A DNA stretch of 64,000 bases from an uncultured Clostridia bacterium. Its GTDB lineage: Bacteria > Bacillota > Clostridia > Christensenellales > Pumilibacteraceae. Location of the stretch: positions 50,303 through 114,302 of the forward strand of contig CAMWLQ010000005.1 in NCBI GenBank assembly GCA_947175195.1, written 5' to 3'. Shown piece after piece: positions 51,554 to 59,940 of this stretch (the stretch's first letter is position 1; each line of letters begins with the position of its first letter). The notes under the pieces were generated by a model. That model was not told the origin of the DNA and searched no databases. It saw only the letters and a list, made by a program, of their open reading frames with translations. The position numbers were made by a program, and so were the translations under genes.

Positions 51554-52357
51554 TTAACCCAGTCCTATACATTCGGTGCAAATATTGACGGCTTTTGTAA
51601 GCACGTCGTTTGCCCCGCCGTTGATAATGCCGAGCACAATAAACACCACGGCAAGCACGAATATACAACCGCGCACCGCCCAAACAAAGGCGGGCTTTGC
51701 GATAACCGACTTGATTACTGCTATAAACTTGGGCTCGGTTTTTTGCGCAACGGCAGCTTTGTCGCCGTTTTTAATCATGGTCTTTGCGGCGGCAACTTGC
51801 TTGTTTGCGAATATGCCGCTCGTCACCGTCGCGGCGATAGTGGCGGCAAACGCCACGCACAGCCACGGCAAAATATTCTTAACAAGATTGAATATTTCGC
51901 TTGTTATATCCTTGCCCGAAAACTGCGCGGTATCTACGAGATAGCACAAAGTAGCAATCGCGCCCGCAAGCGCGACGGCAAGCGCGACAAGCCATGCAAC
52001 AAGCCGAACGATTGCCGCCTTTTTGTATGCGGTTTGCGCCGCCGTAAACTCATCACCCTCACCCGATTGCGGAATGCGTGCTTGGAGCTTTTTGAGTGCG
52101 TCCTCGGGTTGGCGCGCCGCCTTGACCTTGTACAGCGGAAACACCGCACCCAAGATGATAGCGGCGATAAGAAAAATCAGCGGAATGGCAAGCGCGGTAA
52201 GTCGCTCGCCGACAATCGCGCGGCTGTAAATGACGCCCGTATCCTTGCCCGAATAGTAAATATCGGCGGCAACGCAAATTATGGCAAGCCCTACCGCCAC
52301 GGTAAAGACTCCGAGGAAAATCGAATATATCAATCTTATTTTCGCCGATTTTTCCAC
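51554..52357 (-). CDS. Membrane protein with C-terminal CD1871A-type CxxC motif
   Basis: 267 residues, about five or six transmembrane helices. The last 45 residues (FVLAVVFIVLGIINGG, then VLTKAVNICTECIGLG) match the small CD1871A-type CxxC proteins of Clostridia, which are normally free-standing; here the motif is fused to a larger membrane domain. The CTEC pair may be a redox relay for the adjacent Fe-S/TlpA protein. The start is GTG at 52357 with GGAGG upstream. Own consensus promoter at 52377-52405. Confidence 0.8.
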   Translation of the reverse strand: MEKSAKIRLIYSIFLGVFTVAVGLAIICVAADIYYSGKDTGVIYSRAIVGERLTALAIPLIFLIAAIILGAVFPLYKVKAARQPEDALKKLQARIPQSGEGDEFTAAQTAYKKAAIVRLVAWLVALAVALAGAIATLCYLVDTAQFSGKDITSEIFNLVKNILPWLCVAFAATIAATVTSGIFANKQVAAAKTMIKNGDKAAVAQKTEPKFIAVIKSVIAKPAFVWAVRGCIFVLAVVFIVLGIINGGANDVLTKAVNICTECIGLG

Positions 52358-52376
52358 TATTGCCTCCGAAAAATAT

Positions 52377-52405
52377 ACTATATTTTAACATATATACAAT
52401 GTCAA
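52377..52405 (-). promoter_or_regulatory. Promoter of the Fe-S/thioredoxin operon
   Basis: Minus strand TTGACA (52400-52405), 17 bp, TATAGT (52377-52382), 20 bp before the GTG start. Confidence 0.75.
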
Positions 52406-52432
52406 GTCAAGTGGTAAAAAGAACGGCAGCTC

Positions 52433-52461
52433 TTGACATTATTAAATAACTAAGCTAAAAT
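52433..52461 (+). promoter_or_regulatory. Promoter of the TfoX-like gene
   Basis: TTGACA (52433-52438), 17 bp, TAAAAT (52456-52461), 30 bp before the ATG. Divergent from the promoter at 52377-52405. Confidence 0.78.
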
Positions 52462-52490
52462 ATATAAAATATCTTTGCGAGGGAACTATT

Positions 52491-52808
52491 ATGGCAACGC
52501 CCGTGGACTACATAGAATTCGTATGCGAACAAGTGCGCGGCTTTCAATCGGTAAGATACAAAAAAATGTTCGGAGATTATTTGGTGTACGTAAACGACAA
52601 GCCCATACTGCTCGTTTGCGACAGCACGGTGTATGTAAAAAAGCTGCCGCATCTTGACGAGGTTATGCGCGGCGCGGCGTGCGGAATCCCATACGACGGC
52701 ACAAAGGAACATTACATCCTCGACATTGAGGACGGCGAGCTTGTATCTCGCGTATGCGAAATTTTGGAGGCGGTTACGCCCATACCCAAAAAGCGCGCAA
52801 AAAAGTAA
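52491..52808 (+). CDS. TfoX/Sxy N-terminal-domain protein
   Basis: 105 residues matching the TfoX N-terminal domain: FVCEQVRGFQSVRYKKMFGDYLVYVNDKPI (in parts), then TVYVKKLP and GIPYDGTKEHYILDIED. In proteobacteria TfoX controls competence; standalone N-terminal domains in Firmicutes have no established role. It ends with PKKRAKK. SD GAGGGA. The two genes downstream run on the same strand. Confidence 0.85.
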   Translation: MATPVDYIEFVCEQVRGFQSVRYKKMFGDYLVYVNDKPILLVCDSTVYVKKLPHLDEVMRGAACGIPYDGTKEHYILDIEDGELVSRVCEILEAVTPIPKKRAKK

Positions 52809-52861
52809 CAGGTAATCGTGCGAGTGATTATCGTTCAATAAAACACATAAAGGAGATGTTA

Positions 52862-54493
52862 ATGAATATTTGTTCTAATTGCGGCGACGAATTTGACGGC
52901 GACGTTTGCCCTAAGTGCAATACGCCTATCGAAGATGTAACCGACCAAACACCGCCGACCGAGGCGCAGGCTGCAGCAAACGGCGGAGTGGCTACGGCGG
53001 AAACCAATCCGTTTGTGGAGCGGTTGCCCAATAAGGTAGGTGGCTTTGTTAAAAAAGCGAAAGCATTCGACACAAACAAGCACGGACTTATCGGCACAAT
53101 CGTAACGGTGGTGTTTGCCGTTGTATTTTTGCTTTTGGCGTTGTGCGTGCCGATAAAAGTCAGCGGCTTGGGGCTGGGGGCTATATACGATTCCGATAGC
53201 TCCGAAACCGATGAGGTAAAAGAAGTCGTAGCCAACTATATTGACGTAGACCAATCTATATGGCGTTTTTACGATAGCGCCTTTAATTTCAGTTATACGC
53301 CGGCAAAGAAAGAGAACGCGGAAATGACTGAAAGGCTGATAAAAGAGTATAACGAGGCAAATGAATCTGCGCAAAAAGAGTTTGAACAATGGTTGTTGAG
53401 TAATGGCAAAAATGCTACGGCGGAGGAAATTAGAGAGAAGAAAACTCAGATTTTGGCAGATAAGCTTGGCAAAACAAATTACATCTTAATTATGGTTGCG
53501 CTTTATACTCCCATATATGTAGAAGGAGAACTCGTAAGCGGCAATTTCGAAATTCAAAGCGCAACAGCCCTTGCCGCTTTGGGCGGGCTGGCTGTATCTA
53601 TCATTTTGAGCGCGATGGCAGTTATCGCATTGATATTTGCTATTATGTCGCTTGTCGCTTTGTTGAGGAAAAAGAATAAGAATTATTTGTTTAAAATGCT
53701 GTCCGCTATGTTTATGTGTTCGATAATAGCTGTTGGTATAAGTGCGTTATGTCCGGGGCTTGAAATCGGTGGTGCGGCACTTGCAATAGCAATTACTTCG
53801 GCGGTTGCGTTCTTTGTGCTGGGCGCAGGATATGCTATATTGTTCGGCAATGTCGGGGCGGCGGTTGTGCTTAAAAAATCAATAGTGGCGGCGCTGCTTT
53901 GCGTAGCGGTGTTCCTTATGTGTACAAGCATTATATCGGGAACCGTTTCGTCGTATAGCATTGGAGTAATAAATGACGGAGAATCGCTGGCGTTGGGAGA
54001 ACCCGTTTTGCGCAGTATTATTACAACAAACGGCAGTCTTGGTATTCTCGATAGTATATTGCCTTCTATACAACACCTTGAAACATACGGTATACATGCC
54101 GTTTATGCTAAGAATTATAACCAGCTGTTCCTTATCATACTATTCTTTGCACTGGCGTTGATAGTGCTTGGCGGCGCATATAATGCAATGCTTTACAGGC
54201 TTGTTAATGGTGATAAAGCTTTGACAGGCAAGCAAAAAGTGCGTTCTGTTAAGGTGATGATGATAGCGGCGTTGATTTGCTTTGCCATATCCGCAGTATT
54301 TACTCTAATTAGTTTCGGCGGGACAATCAACAATGCAGTAAGCAAAATCGATTTAGATCCTATGATTAATTCATATACGGCGTTAGTAGTCGACGTTGCT
54401 TTGCGCGTGCAGTTCTACATAGCCGCGGCATTGCTTGTTATTGCCATTGCGTTTGAATTTGCGCCCATACCCAAAAAGCGCACAAAAAAGTAA
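52862..54493 (+). CDS. Zinc-ribbon multi-pass membrane protein
   Basis: 543 residues. The N-terminal zinc ribbon CSNCGDEFDGDVCPKCN (4-20) and a short linker are followed by a helix near 80-100, a large extracytoplasmic loop (about 105-235) rich in charged residues, and about eight further hydrophobic helices. The C-terminus PIPKKRTKK resembles that of the upstream TfoX-like protein. The ATG at 52862 (AGGAG 6 bp before) is preferred over one two codons earlier. Similar proteins are common in clostridia but of unknown role. Confidence 0.8.
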   Translation: MNICSNCGDEFDGDVCPKCNTPIEDVTDQTPPTEAQAAANGGVATAETNPFVERLPNKVGGFVKKAKAFDTNKHGLIGTIVTVVFAVVFLLLALCVPIKVSGLGLGAIYDSDSSETDEVKEVVANYIDVDQSIWRFYDSAFNFSYTPAKKENAEMTERLIKEYNEANESAQKEFEQWLLSNGKNATAEEIREKKTQILADKLGKTNYILIMVALYTPIYVEGELVSGNFEIQSATALAALGGLAVSIILSAMAVIALIFAIMSLVALLRKKNKNYLFKMLSAMFMCSIIAVGISALCPGLEIGGAALAIAITSAVAFFVLGAGYAILFGNVGAAVVLKKSIVAALLCVAVFLMCTSIISGTVSSYSIGVINDGESLALGEPVLRSIITTNGSLGILDSILPSIQHLETYGIHAVYAKNYNQLFLIILFFALALIVLGGAYNAMLYRLVNGDKALTGKQKVRSVKVMMIAALICFAISAVFTLISFGGTINNAVSKIDLDPMINSYTALVVDVALRVQFYIAAALLVIAIAFEFAPIPKKRTKK

Positions 54494-54518
54494 TAATAAA
54501 TTTCATTCGAGGTGGAAT

Positions 54519-55145
54519 ATGAAATTAACTAAATTTTTCAAAACGATAGCCATATCCGTTTGTCTTGCCGCAAGCTTTGTTACGGCAGGATTTGCTATGG
54601 CGGGTTGCGGTAACGACAATAATCCCGCAGCCCAAAAGCAACAAAAGACCAAAGAGATCAATCAAGCGGCAAGCGCCGCAGTCGAGTTTTTGAAGAATGC
54701 CAAAAACGGCTGGAACTATTCTTCCGTTTCGGAGTACTCCGACGGACGCTTATATAAGTATTACACGGACGACTACAAAATTAAAGTCGAATACAACGGG
54801 ACGTTTTATGCATTAAATACAGATCGCCTATACAAGATTGTCCAAGCTGACGATATGACTTGGCACAAGACTACCGACACGACCGATGTAAGCGAGCCGT
54901 ACGCTAAGATAAATAACCTTATCGCCAGTATCAATGCCACAAGCAATGCGTCGTGGTGGACCGACTACGACAGCAAAACCAAAACGCTGACGGCTGCCGA
55001 TACCGACGGAAGTGTGACCGTAACGCTCGACGCGGGTGAATTTATCATTACTTTCATTACCGATAAAGGAACGGCAAAGCATACCATAAAAGATGTCGGC
55101 ACTACTACCGTCACCCTGCCCGAAGATATAATAGACGAACACTAA
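54519..55145 (+). CDS. Small lipoprotein of unknown function
   Basis: 208 residues. Signal peptide with lipobox AMAGC (Cys near 30). The mature part has a predicted helix followed by alternating beta strands (GRLYKYYTDDYKIKVEYNG; GSVTVTLDAGEFIITFITD), reminiscent of LolA/LppX-like or DUF-type scaffolds, but no family is clear. The ATG at 54519 has GAGGTGG upstream. It follows the zinc-ribbon membrane gene by 25 bp and ends at a terminator. Confidence 0.78.
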   Translation: MKLTKFFKTIAISVCLAASFVTAGFAMAGCGNDNNPAAQKQQKTKEINQAASAAVEFLKNAKNGWNYSSVSEYSDGRLYKYYTDDYKIKVEYNGTFYALNTDRLYKIVQADDMTWHKTTDTTDVSEPYAKINNLIASINATSNASWWTDYDSKTKTLTAADTDGSVTVTLDAGEFIITFITDKGTAKHTIKDVGTTTVTLPEDIIDEH

Positions 55146-55170
55146 ATTAACATTATCAATACAAAATATT

Positions 55171-55203
55171 AAAGGACTTGTCGAAATGGCAAGTCCTTTT
55201 TAT
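55171..55203 (+). terminator. Terminator of the TfoX-membrane protein-lipoprotein operon
   Basis: 10-bp stem AAAGGACTTG/CAAGTCCTTT with a 9-nt loop and T tail. Confidence 0.85.
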
Positions 55204-55244
55204 CTTTGGTAATTACGTGTATATTCGCTAAGTTGAATTTAGTG

Positions 55245-56537
55245 TTACGGCTTTAATCTACTCGGTCCGCGGAACAAGAATGTTACGTCTTTTACGCTGG
55301 GCAGGTCGAACAGCTTGACAAGCGTACGGGTTATGCCTAATCCGAAGCCGCCGTGCGTGGGCGCGCCGTAGCGGAAGAAATCGAGGTACTCGCTCATTGT
55401 TTCGGGGTTGATGCCGTTTTCCGCTATGTTTTGCTTGAGGTTTTCGTAGCGGTGTTCGCGCTGAGCGCCGCTGGTGATTTCTATGCCCTTGAACAGCAGG
55501 TCATACGTTTTTGTGAGCGTGGGGTCGTCGTCCTTTTTCATCGAATAGAATGCACGCGCCTTGGCGGGGAAATCTATTATGAACACAAAATCGCTGTTGT
55601 ACTTTTCCTTGGCGTACTTGCAAATAAGCTTTTCGCCGTCGGGGTCGAGGTCGCCCTTGAGCGCGCGCGGCACTTCGTAGTTCATTTCGTCCTTGAGGAT
55701 TTTATACGCGTCATTCAGCGTTATGCGCGGAATCTTATAGTCGAGCGTAATTATATCGGTGCCGAAATATTTTTTGTACTCGTCGTTGAACTCGGCTTTT
55801 ACCCCGTTGATGACGTGCGCAAGCAATGCCTCCTCTATGTCCATGACGTCGTGATGCGAATCGATAAACGATACCTCTACGTCTATGCCGGTAAACTCGG
55901 TGTCGTGGCGGGATGTGAAACTGGGATTGGCGCGGAAATACTCGCCTATCTCGAACGTGCGGTCAAATCCCGCCATCATGCTCATTTGCTTGTACAGCTG
56001 CGGGCTTTGCGTAAGGTATGCTTTTTGCCCGAAATAGTTTTTCAGCTCGAACACCTCACTGCCGCCCTCGCTGGACAGCGCAGTAATCTTGGGCGTGTGG
56101 ATTTCTATAAATCCGTTCTTGTTAAAGTAATCAATCGCAAGCCGCTCGAACGCCGTCATAATGCGGAACATGAAAACCTTTTTCTCGTCGCGCAGGTCTA
56201 TCCAGCGATAGTCCATGCGCAAGTCCTGACCGCTTTCCGCATTGAGCGGAATGAGGTCGGCAATGCTCATTATTTCGAGCTCCGAGGGATATATCTCTTT
56301 ACCGCCGTTGCGCACGTATTCCGAATAAACGCATTTGCCCTTGATAGTGACAAAGCTGTGCGGGGTGAGCTTTTTAGCCTCGTCGTAAGTAGGGTTGTCC
56401 TTTTCGATAGTTACTTGAACAAAGCCCGTCACGTCGCGGATGACCAAAAACATAATCTTTTTGTCGCGGATTGTTTCGACGTAGCCTTTGATTAGGCATT
56501 CACCTTCGGTAAGGTCTTTTATATAAGTTCTTTGCAT
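55245..56537 (-). CDS. aspS: Aspartyl-tRNA synthetase, archaeal type (probably non-discriminating)
   Basis: 430 residues, shorter than the bacterial AspRS (about 590), which carries a GAD insertion absent here. OB-fold anticodon domain at 1-100, then class II motifs: motif 1 FIEIHTPKI, motif 2 FEIGEYFRANPSFTSRHDTEFTG, and motif 3 GFGLGITRTLVKLF. This type often charges both tRNA-Asp and tRNA-Asn and then relies on GatCAB; that is family knowledge, not shown here. The ATG at 56537 has GGAG upstream. A consensus promoter lies at 56580-56608. Confidence 0.92.
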   Translation of the reverse strand: MQRTYIKDLTEGECLIKGYVETIRDKKIMFLVIRDVTGFVQVTIEKDNPTYDEAKKLTPHSFVTIKGKCVYSEYVRNGGKEIYPSELEIMSIADLIPLNAESGQDLRMDYRWIDLRDEKKVFMFRIMTAFERLAIDYFNKNGFIEIHTPKITALSSEGGSEVFELKNYFGQKAYLTQSPQLYKQMSMMAGFDRTFEIGEYFRANPSFTSRHDTEFTGIDVEVSFIDSHHDVMDIEEALLAHVINGVKAEFNDEYKKYFGTDIITLDYKIPRITLNDAYKILKDEMNYEVPRALKGDLDPDGEKLICKYAKEKYNSDFVFIIDFPAKARAFYSMKKDDDPTLTKTYDLLFKGIEITSGAQREHRYENLKQNIAENGINPETMSEYLDFFRYGAPTHGGFGLGITRTLVKLFDLPSVKDVTFLFRGPSRLKP

Positions 56538-56579
56538 GGTGTTCTCCACTGTTTGGTATTCCAATAATTTAGTAAATAC

Positions 56580-56608
56580 ATTTTATCACCGCATGAAAAA
56601 AATGTCAA
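56580..56608 (-). promoter_or_regulatory. Promoter of the aspartyl-tRNA synthetase gene
   Basis: Minus strand TTGACA (56603-56608), 17 bp, TAAAAT (56580-56585), 43 bp before the ATG. Confidence 0.8.
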
Positions 56609-56652
56609 TTTTTTTGCGGGTATAATTAAACTCTAAAAATCGTAAGTAGGTG

Positions 56653-56681
56653 TTGACATTATTGTTTTAATTGTGTATAAT
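56653..56681 (+). promoter_or_regulatory. Promoter of small RNA copy A
   Basis: TTGACA (56653-56658), 17 bp, TATAAT (56676-56681), then AATATTAGAG as in copies B and C. Confidence 0.88.
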
Positions 56682-56687
56682 AATATT

Positions 56688-56757
56688 AGAGTTGTGACTG
56701 GAAAGAGCACCGGGCAATTATAGCCCGGATCGGACCGCAAAGTCACAGCTCTTTTTT
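56688..56757 (+). ncRNA. Tandem small structured RNA, copy A
   Basis: About 70 nt. A closing 12-bp stem AGAGTTGTGACT/AGTCACAGCTCT with a T6 tail doubles as terminator. The central hairpin is CCGGGC-AATTATA-GCCCGG. An internal loop starts GGAAAGAGCA. No ORF. Family not recognised. Confidence 0.88.
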
Positions 56758-56758
56758 G

Positions 56759-56787
56759 TTGACATTTTCATTATTACGGTGTATAAT
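56759..56787 (+). promoter_or_regulatory. Promoter of small RNA copy B
   Basis: TTGACA (56759-56764) begins two bases after the T run of copy A; 17 bp; TATAAT (56782-56787). Confidence 0.88.
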
Positions 56788-56793
56788 AATATT

Positions 56794-56863
56794 AGAGTCG
56801 TACTTGGCAAGAACACGGGGCAATTGGAGCCCCGCCGACACTACCAAGTTGCGGCTCTTTTTT
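56794..56863 (+). ncRNA. Tandem small structured RNA, copy B
   Basis: Same architecture as copy A at a 106-bp offset. Closing stem AGAGTCGTACTTGG/CCAAGTTGCGGCTCT with one bulge; hairpin CGGGGC-AATTGGA-GCCCCG. Relative to A and C both sides of the stems change together (for example TACTT with AAGTTG), supporting selection for structure. Confidence 0.88.
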
Positions 56864-56864
56864 G

Positions 56865-56893
56865 TTGACATTTTCGTTATTACAGTCTATAAT
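56865..56893 (+). promoter_or_regulatory. Promoter of small RNA copy C
   Basis: TTGACA (56865-56870), 17 bp, TATAAT (56888-56893). Confidence 0.88.
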
Positions 56894-56899
56894 AATATT

Positions 56900-56969
56900 A
56901 GAGTTGTGATTGGCAAGAACACTGGGCAACTGGAGCCCAGCACTTACTGCCAAATCACGGCTCTTTTTT
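56900..56969 (+). ncRNA. Tandem small structured RNA, copy C
   Basis: Closing stem AGAGTTGTGATTGGCA with TGCCAAATCACGGCTCT and a T7 tail; hairpin CTGGGC-AACTGGA-GCCCAG. Closest relative of the solitary copy at 41483-41552, sharing GGCAAGAAC and CACTTACTGCC. The loops of all four copies follow AANNNNA. Confidence 0.88.
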
Positions 56970-56983
56970 TGTTGCTGTAAAAC

Positions 56984-57014
56984 AAAAAAGTCCCGAGCTT
57001 ATGCACGGGACTAA
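56984..57014 (-). terminator. Terminator of the ribosomal alpha operon
   Basis: 7-bp stem AGTCCCG/CGGGACT (56989-56995, 57006-57012) with a T6 run on the minus strand, 25 bp after rplQ. It directly abuts the small-RNA array. Confidence 0.87.
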
Positions 57015-57038
57015 ATTTGTTTTTGGATATTAAGTTAA

Positions 57039-57548
57039 TTACACCAACTCGATAAGCGCCTCTTCGGCACCGTCGCCGCGGCGTGCGCCCAGCTTGAGGA
57101 CGCGGGTATAGCCGCCCGACGAGTTGTTGTCGTGGTTGCGCTGCGAATAGCGGATAGCATACACGTTAAAGATTTTTTCGATAAGCGGGTGCTGAATGTC
57201 CTCGGTACGAGCGCGGAACGCGGGACCGGTTTCGCCCGGCTTTTTGGTTTCGGGCGGATCGTACACCATTGCCATAATCTTGCGGCGCGCGGCAAGGCGT
57301 TTTTCGCCGTCGAGAATTACCTCGACGTTGACGGGCTTGCCCTTTTTGTCAACCGTTTGCTTGATTTCCTTTTTGACGTCAAGCACGGTGTCGACCGCAA
57401 GTTGAATGACCTTGTCGGCAAGGCGCGATACTTCTTTGGCACGCGCATAAGTGGTGGTTATTTTTTCGTTCCACAACAGCGCGGTAACTTGGTTGCGCAG
57501 GAGCGCATTGCGCTGGTCGGTAGGACGGGAAAGTTTTCTCTGTTCCAT
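57039..57548 (-). CDS. rplQ: Ribosomal protein L17
   Basis: Large-subunit protein. The N-terminus (KLSRPTDQRNALLRNQVTALL) and C-terminus (GGYTRVLKLGARRGDGAEEALIELV, in parts) match bL17. It is 169 residues instead of about 115-130, owing to an internal insertion of roughly 45 residues (about 65-115; KKGKPVNVEVILDG ... PPETKKPGETGPAF). Last gene of the alpha operon. Confidence 0.95.
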   Translation of the reverse strand: MEQRKLSRPTDQRNALLRNQVTALLWNEKITTTYARAKEVSRLADKVIQLAVDTVLDVKKEIKQTVDKKGKPVNVEVILDGEKRLAARRKIMAMVYDPPETKKPGETGPAFRARTEDIQHPLIEKIFNVYAIRYSQRNHDNNSSGGYTRVLKLGARRGDGAEEALIELV

Positions 57549-57566
57549 AGTGCGATAATCTCCTTA

Positions 57567-58520
57567 TTAATCCTCTGATGCCTTTAGGTCAAGACCTAAT
57601 CCACGCAATTTGGCGATAACCTCGTCCAAAGACTTTCTGCCGAGGTTGCGGACTTTGAGCATGTCCTCCTCGGTCTTGCGCGTGAGGTCGGCAACGGTGT
57701 GGATTCCGGCGCGCTTTAAGCAGTTGTAGCTGCGCACCGACAAGTCCATTTCCTCGATGTTCATTTCCAGTACTTTTGCCTGACGGTCTTCCGAGCGCGA
57801 CACAAGAATGTCCATGCCGGAAATCGTGTCGGACAGCGCGACAAACAGCTTTACGTGATCCTCGAGCGCTTTTGCGGCAAGGCTGAGTACCTCCTTGGCG
57901 GTAAGCGATCCGTCGGTCTTGACGTTGAGCGTAAGCTTGTCGTAGTCCATAGACTGCCCTACGCGCGTCGGCTCTACCGAGTACGATGCGAACTTGACGG
58001 GCGTGAATATGGCGTCAATCGGGATATATCCGATTGGACGTGACGGATCTTTAAGCTCGTCCGCAACAACGTAGCCCCTGCCTTTGCCGACGTACAACGT
58101 CATGTCGAGCTTTGCGCCCTCGTCGAGCGTGCAAAGGTATAAGTCCTTGTTGAGAACGTCGATTTCGGGATCGACGTCTATATCTGCGGCGGTTACTGCG
58201 CCGGGCGTCGTCTTTTGGATATGCAATTCCTTGACGAGCGATTTATCGGTATAGTTAGCCTTTAAGTTGAGCGATTTAAGGTTGAGAATGATTTCGGTCA
58301 CGTCTTCCTTAACGCCCTTGACGGTCGAGAATTCGTGGTCGACGCCCTCGATCATTATGCCAATGACTGCGGCGCCGGGAAGGTTGGACAGCAGCACTCT
58401 GCGGAGCGCATTGCCCAGCGTGTGGCCGTAGCCGCGATCGAGCGGTTCTACGACGAACTTGCCGGTACGGTAGCTGTCGGTTTCTTCCATAGAGATTCTC
58501 GGCATTTCAATTTCCATCAT
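57567..58520 (-). CDS. rpoA: RNA polymerase alpha subunit
   Basis: 317 residues. The N-terminal assembly domain contains LDRGYGHTLGNALRRVLLSNLPGAA (in parts), and the C-terminal domain (about 250-310) contains LSVRSYNCLKRAGIHTVADL and VRNLGRKSLDEV for UP-element and activator contacts. Two adjacent ATGs; the first (58520) gives better GGAG spacing. Order rpsD-rpoA-rplQ is conserved. Confidence 0.98.
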   Translation of the reverse strand: MMEIEMPRISMEETDSYRTGKFVVEPLDRGYGHTLGNALRRVLLSNLPGAAVIGIMIEGVDHEFSTVKGVKEDVTEIILNLKSLNLKANYTDKSLVKELHIQKTTPGAVTAADIDVDPEIDVLNKDLYLCTLDEGAKLDMTLYVGKGRGYVVADELKDPSRPIGYIPIDAIFTPVKFASYSVEPTRVGQSMDYDKLTLNVKTDGSLTAKEVLSLAAKALEDHVKLFVALSDTISGMDILVSRSEDRQAKVLEMNIEEMDLSVRSYNCLKRAGIHTVADLTRKTEEDMLKVRNLGRKSLDEVIAKLRGLGLDLKASED

Positions 58521-58536
58521 GTCCTGATACTCCTTA

Positions 58537-59157
58537 TTACTTGGAATACAACTCGACGATGAGCTGCTCGTTGATATTGTAATCTACGTCATCGCGCTTG
58601 GGATTGTCCACGACTTTGCCGACAAAGTTTTCGGTGTCGAACGTGACCCACTTGGGCATAACAATCTTTGCGCCGCGCAGTTCTTTGAACAACGCGTTGT
58701 CCTTGCTGGTTTCCTTAATGGTGATTTCGTCGCCAAGCTTGATTTGGTAGGACGGAATGTCTACGCGCTTGCCGTTGACAAGGATGTGACCATGGTTGAC
58801 TATCTGGCGGCACATTTTGCGCGAGGCGCCGATGCCCATACGGTACACAACGTTGTCCAAACGCTTTTCGAGCATAGCGAGCATGTTCTCGCCGGTAACG
58901 CCCTTTTGCGCGACAGCCTTTTCGTAGTATTCTCTGAACTGCTTTTCAAGCACGCCGTAAATACGTTTTACCTTTTGCTTTTCGCGGAGCTGCATGTTGT
59001 ACTCGCTGTTTTTACGACGAGCCATTGCGTGCGCGCCCGGGGGAACGGGACGGCGCTCCATAGCGCATTTTTTGGATTGGCAGCGTTCGCCTTTGAGCAT
59101 GAGTTTCATGCCCTCGCGACGGCACTGTCTGCAATCAGCACAAATATTTCTTGCCAT
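58537..59157 (-). CDS. rpsD: Ribosomal protein S4
   Basis: 206 residues. uS4 with a zinc-binding N-terminus (CADCRQC ... CQSKKC) and an S4 RNA-binding domain (RLDNVVYRMGIGASRKMCRQIV, in parts, and GHILVNGKRVDIPSY). In many bacteria S4 represses the alpha operon; no target pseudoknot was identified here. Confidence 0.98.
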   Translation of the reverse strand: MARNICADCRQCRREGMKLMLKGERCQSKKCAMERRPVPPGAHAMARRKNSEYNMQLREKQKVKRIYGVLEKQFREYYEKAVAQKGVTGENMLAMLEKRLDNVVYRMGIGASRKMCRQIVNHGHILVNGKRVDIPSYQIKLGDEITIKETSKDNALFKELRGAKIVMPKWVTFDTENFVGKVVDNPKRDDVDYNINEQLIVELYSK

Positions 59158-59169
59158 AATTTACTCTCC

Positions 59170-59559
59170 TTACACTCTGCGACGTTTGGGCGGTCTGCAA
59201 CCGTTGTGCGGAATGGGCGACACGTCGTTGATTTCCGTGACCTGCAAACCCACTACTTCCATAGCGCGTATGGCGGATTCCCTGCCGGAGCCGGGACCTT
59301 TGACGAACACCTTGACTGAACGCAAGCCGTGTTCCATAGCGCGACGCGCAGCCTCTTCAGCCGCCATTTGCGCCGCATACGGCGTGGACTTACGCGAGCC
59401 GCGGAACTTGAGCGCGCCCGCCGAGCAAGCGGCGATGGCGTTGCCCTGCTCGTCCGTAACAGTCACAATCGTGTTGTTGAACGACGCGTGAATATGCACG
59501 CAACCTTTGTCGATATTTTTCGTTACCCTCTTTTTGGTAGCGGTTTTCTTGACTGCCAT
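59170..59559 (-). CDS. rpsK: Ribosomal protein S11
   Basis: 129 residues, uS11. Motifs [29 protein letters not shown] and the basic end [11 protein letters not shown]. It sits between rpsM and rpsD. Confidence 0.98.
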   Translation of the reverse strand: MAVKKTATKKRVTKNIDKGCVHIHASFNNTIVTVTDEQGNAIAACSAGALKFRGSRKSTPYAAQMAAEEAARRAMEHGLRSVKVFVKGPGSGRESAIRAMEVVGLQVTEINDVSPIPHNGCRPPKRRRV

Positions 59560-59562
59560 GCG

Positions 59563-59940
59563 TTATCTCTCCTTCTTCTTGCTGCGAGAAACAGTGCGCT
59601 TGGGACCCTTGCGAGTACGCGCGTTCTGCTTGGTGTTTTGACCGCGAACGGGCAAATTTTTGCGATGCCGCACGCCGCGGTAGCAACCTATATCTTTAAG
59701 GCGCTTAATGTTAAGTTCGACCTCGCGGTGAAGATCGCCTTCCGTCTTGATATTTTTGTCGATATAAGTACGGAGCGCGTTTTCCTGATCGCCGGTCAAG
59801 TCTTTTACACGAACGTCGGGGCTGATGCCCGTCGCTTGAAGAATTTTGTTTGCCGTGGGACGACCGATACCGTAAATATAGGTAAGTCCTATCTCGATAC
59901 GTTTTTCCTTGGGCAAATCAATACCTGCTATTCTTGCCAC
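59563..59940 (-). CDS. rpsM: Ribosomal protein S13
   Basis: 125 residues, uS13. Motifs [29 protein letters not shown], and [15 protein letters not shown] with a basic tail. Starts at GTG (59940) with GGAG 8 nt upstream. It is only 4 bp from rpsK, but 267 bp separate it from rpmJ. Confidence 0.98.
   Translation of the reverse strand: MARIAGIDLPKEKRIEIGLTYIYGIGRPTANKILQATGISPDVRVKDLTGDQENALRTYIDKNIKTEGDLHREVELNIKRLKDIGCYRGVRHRKNLPVRGQNTKQNARTRKGPKRTVSRSKKKER

Noticed and set aside
56653..56975. The regular tandem repeats looked at first like a small CRISPR array
   Set aside because: Units are 106 bp, nearly identical along most of their length, and each has a promoter and terminator; there are no short repeats separated by unique spacers and no cas genes.
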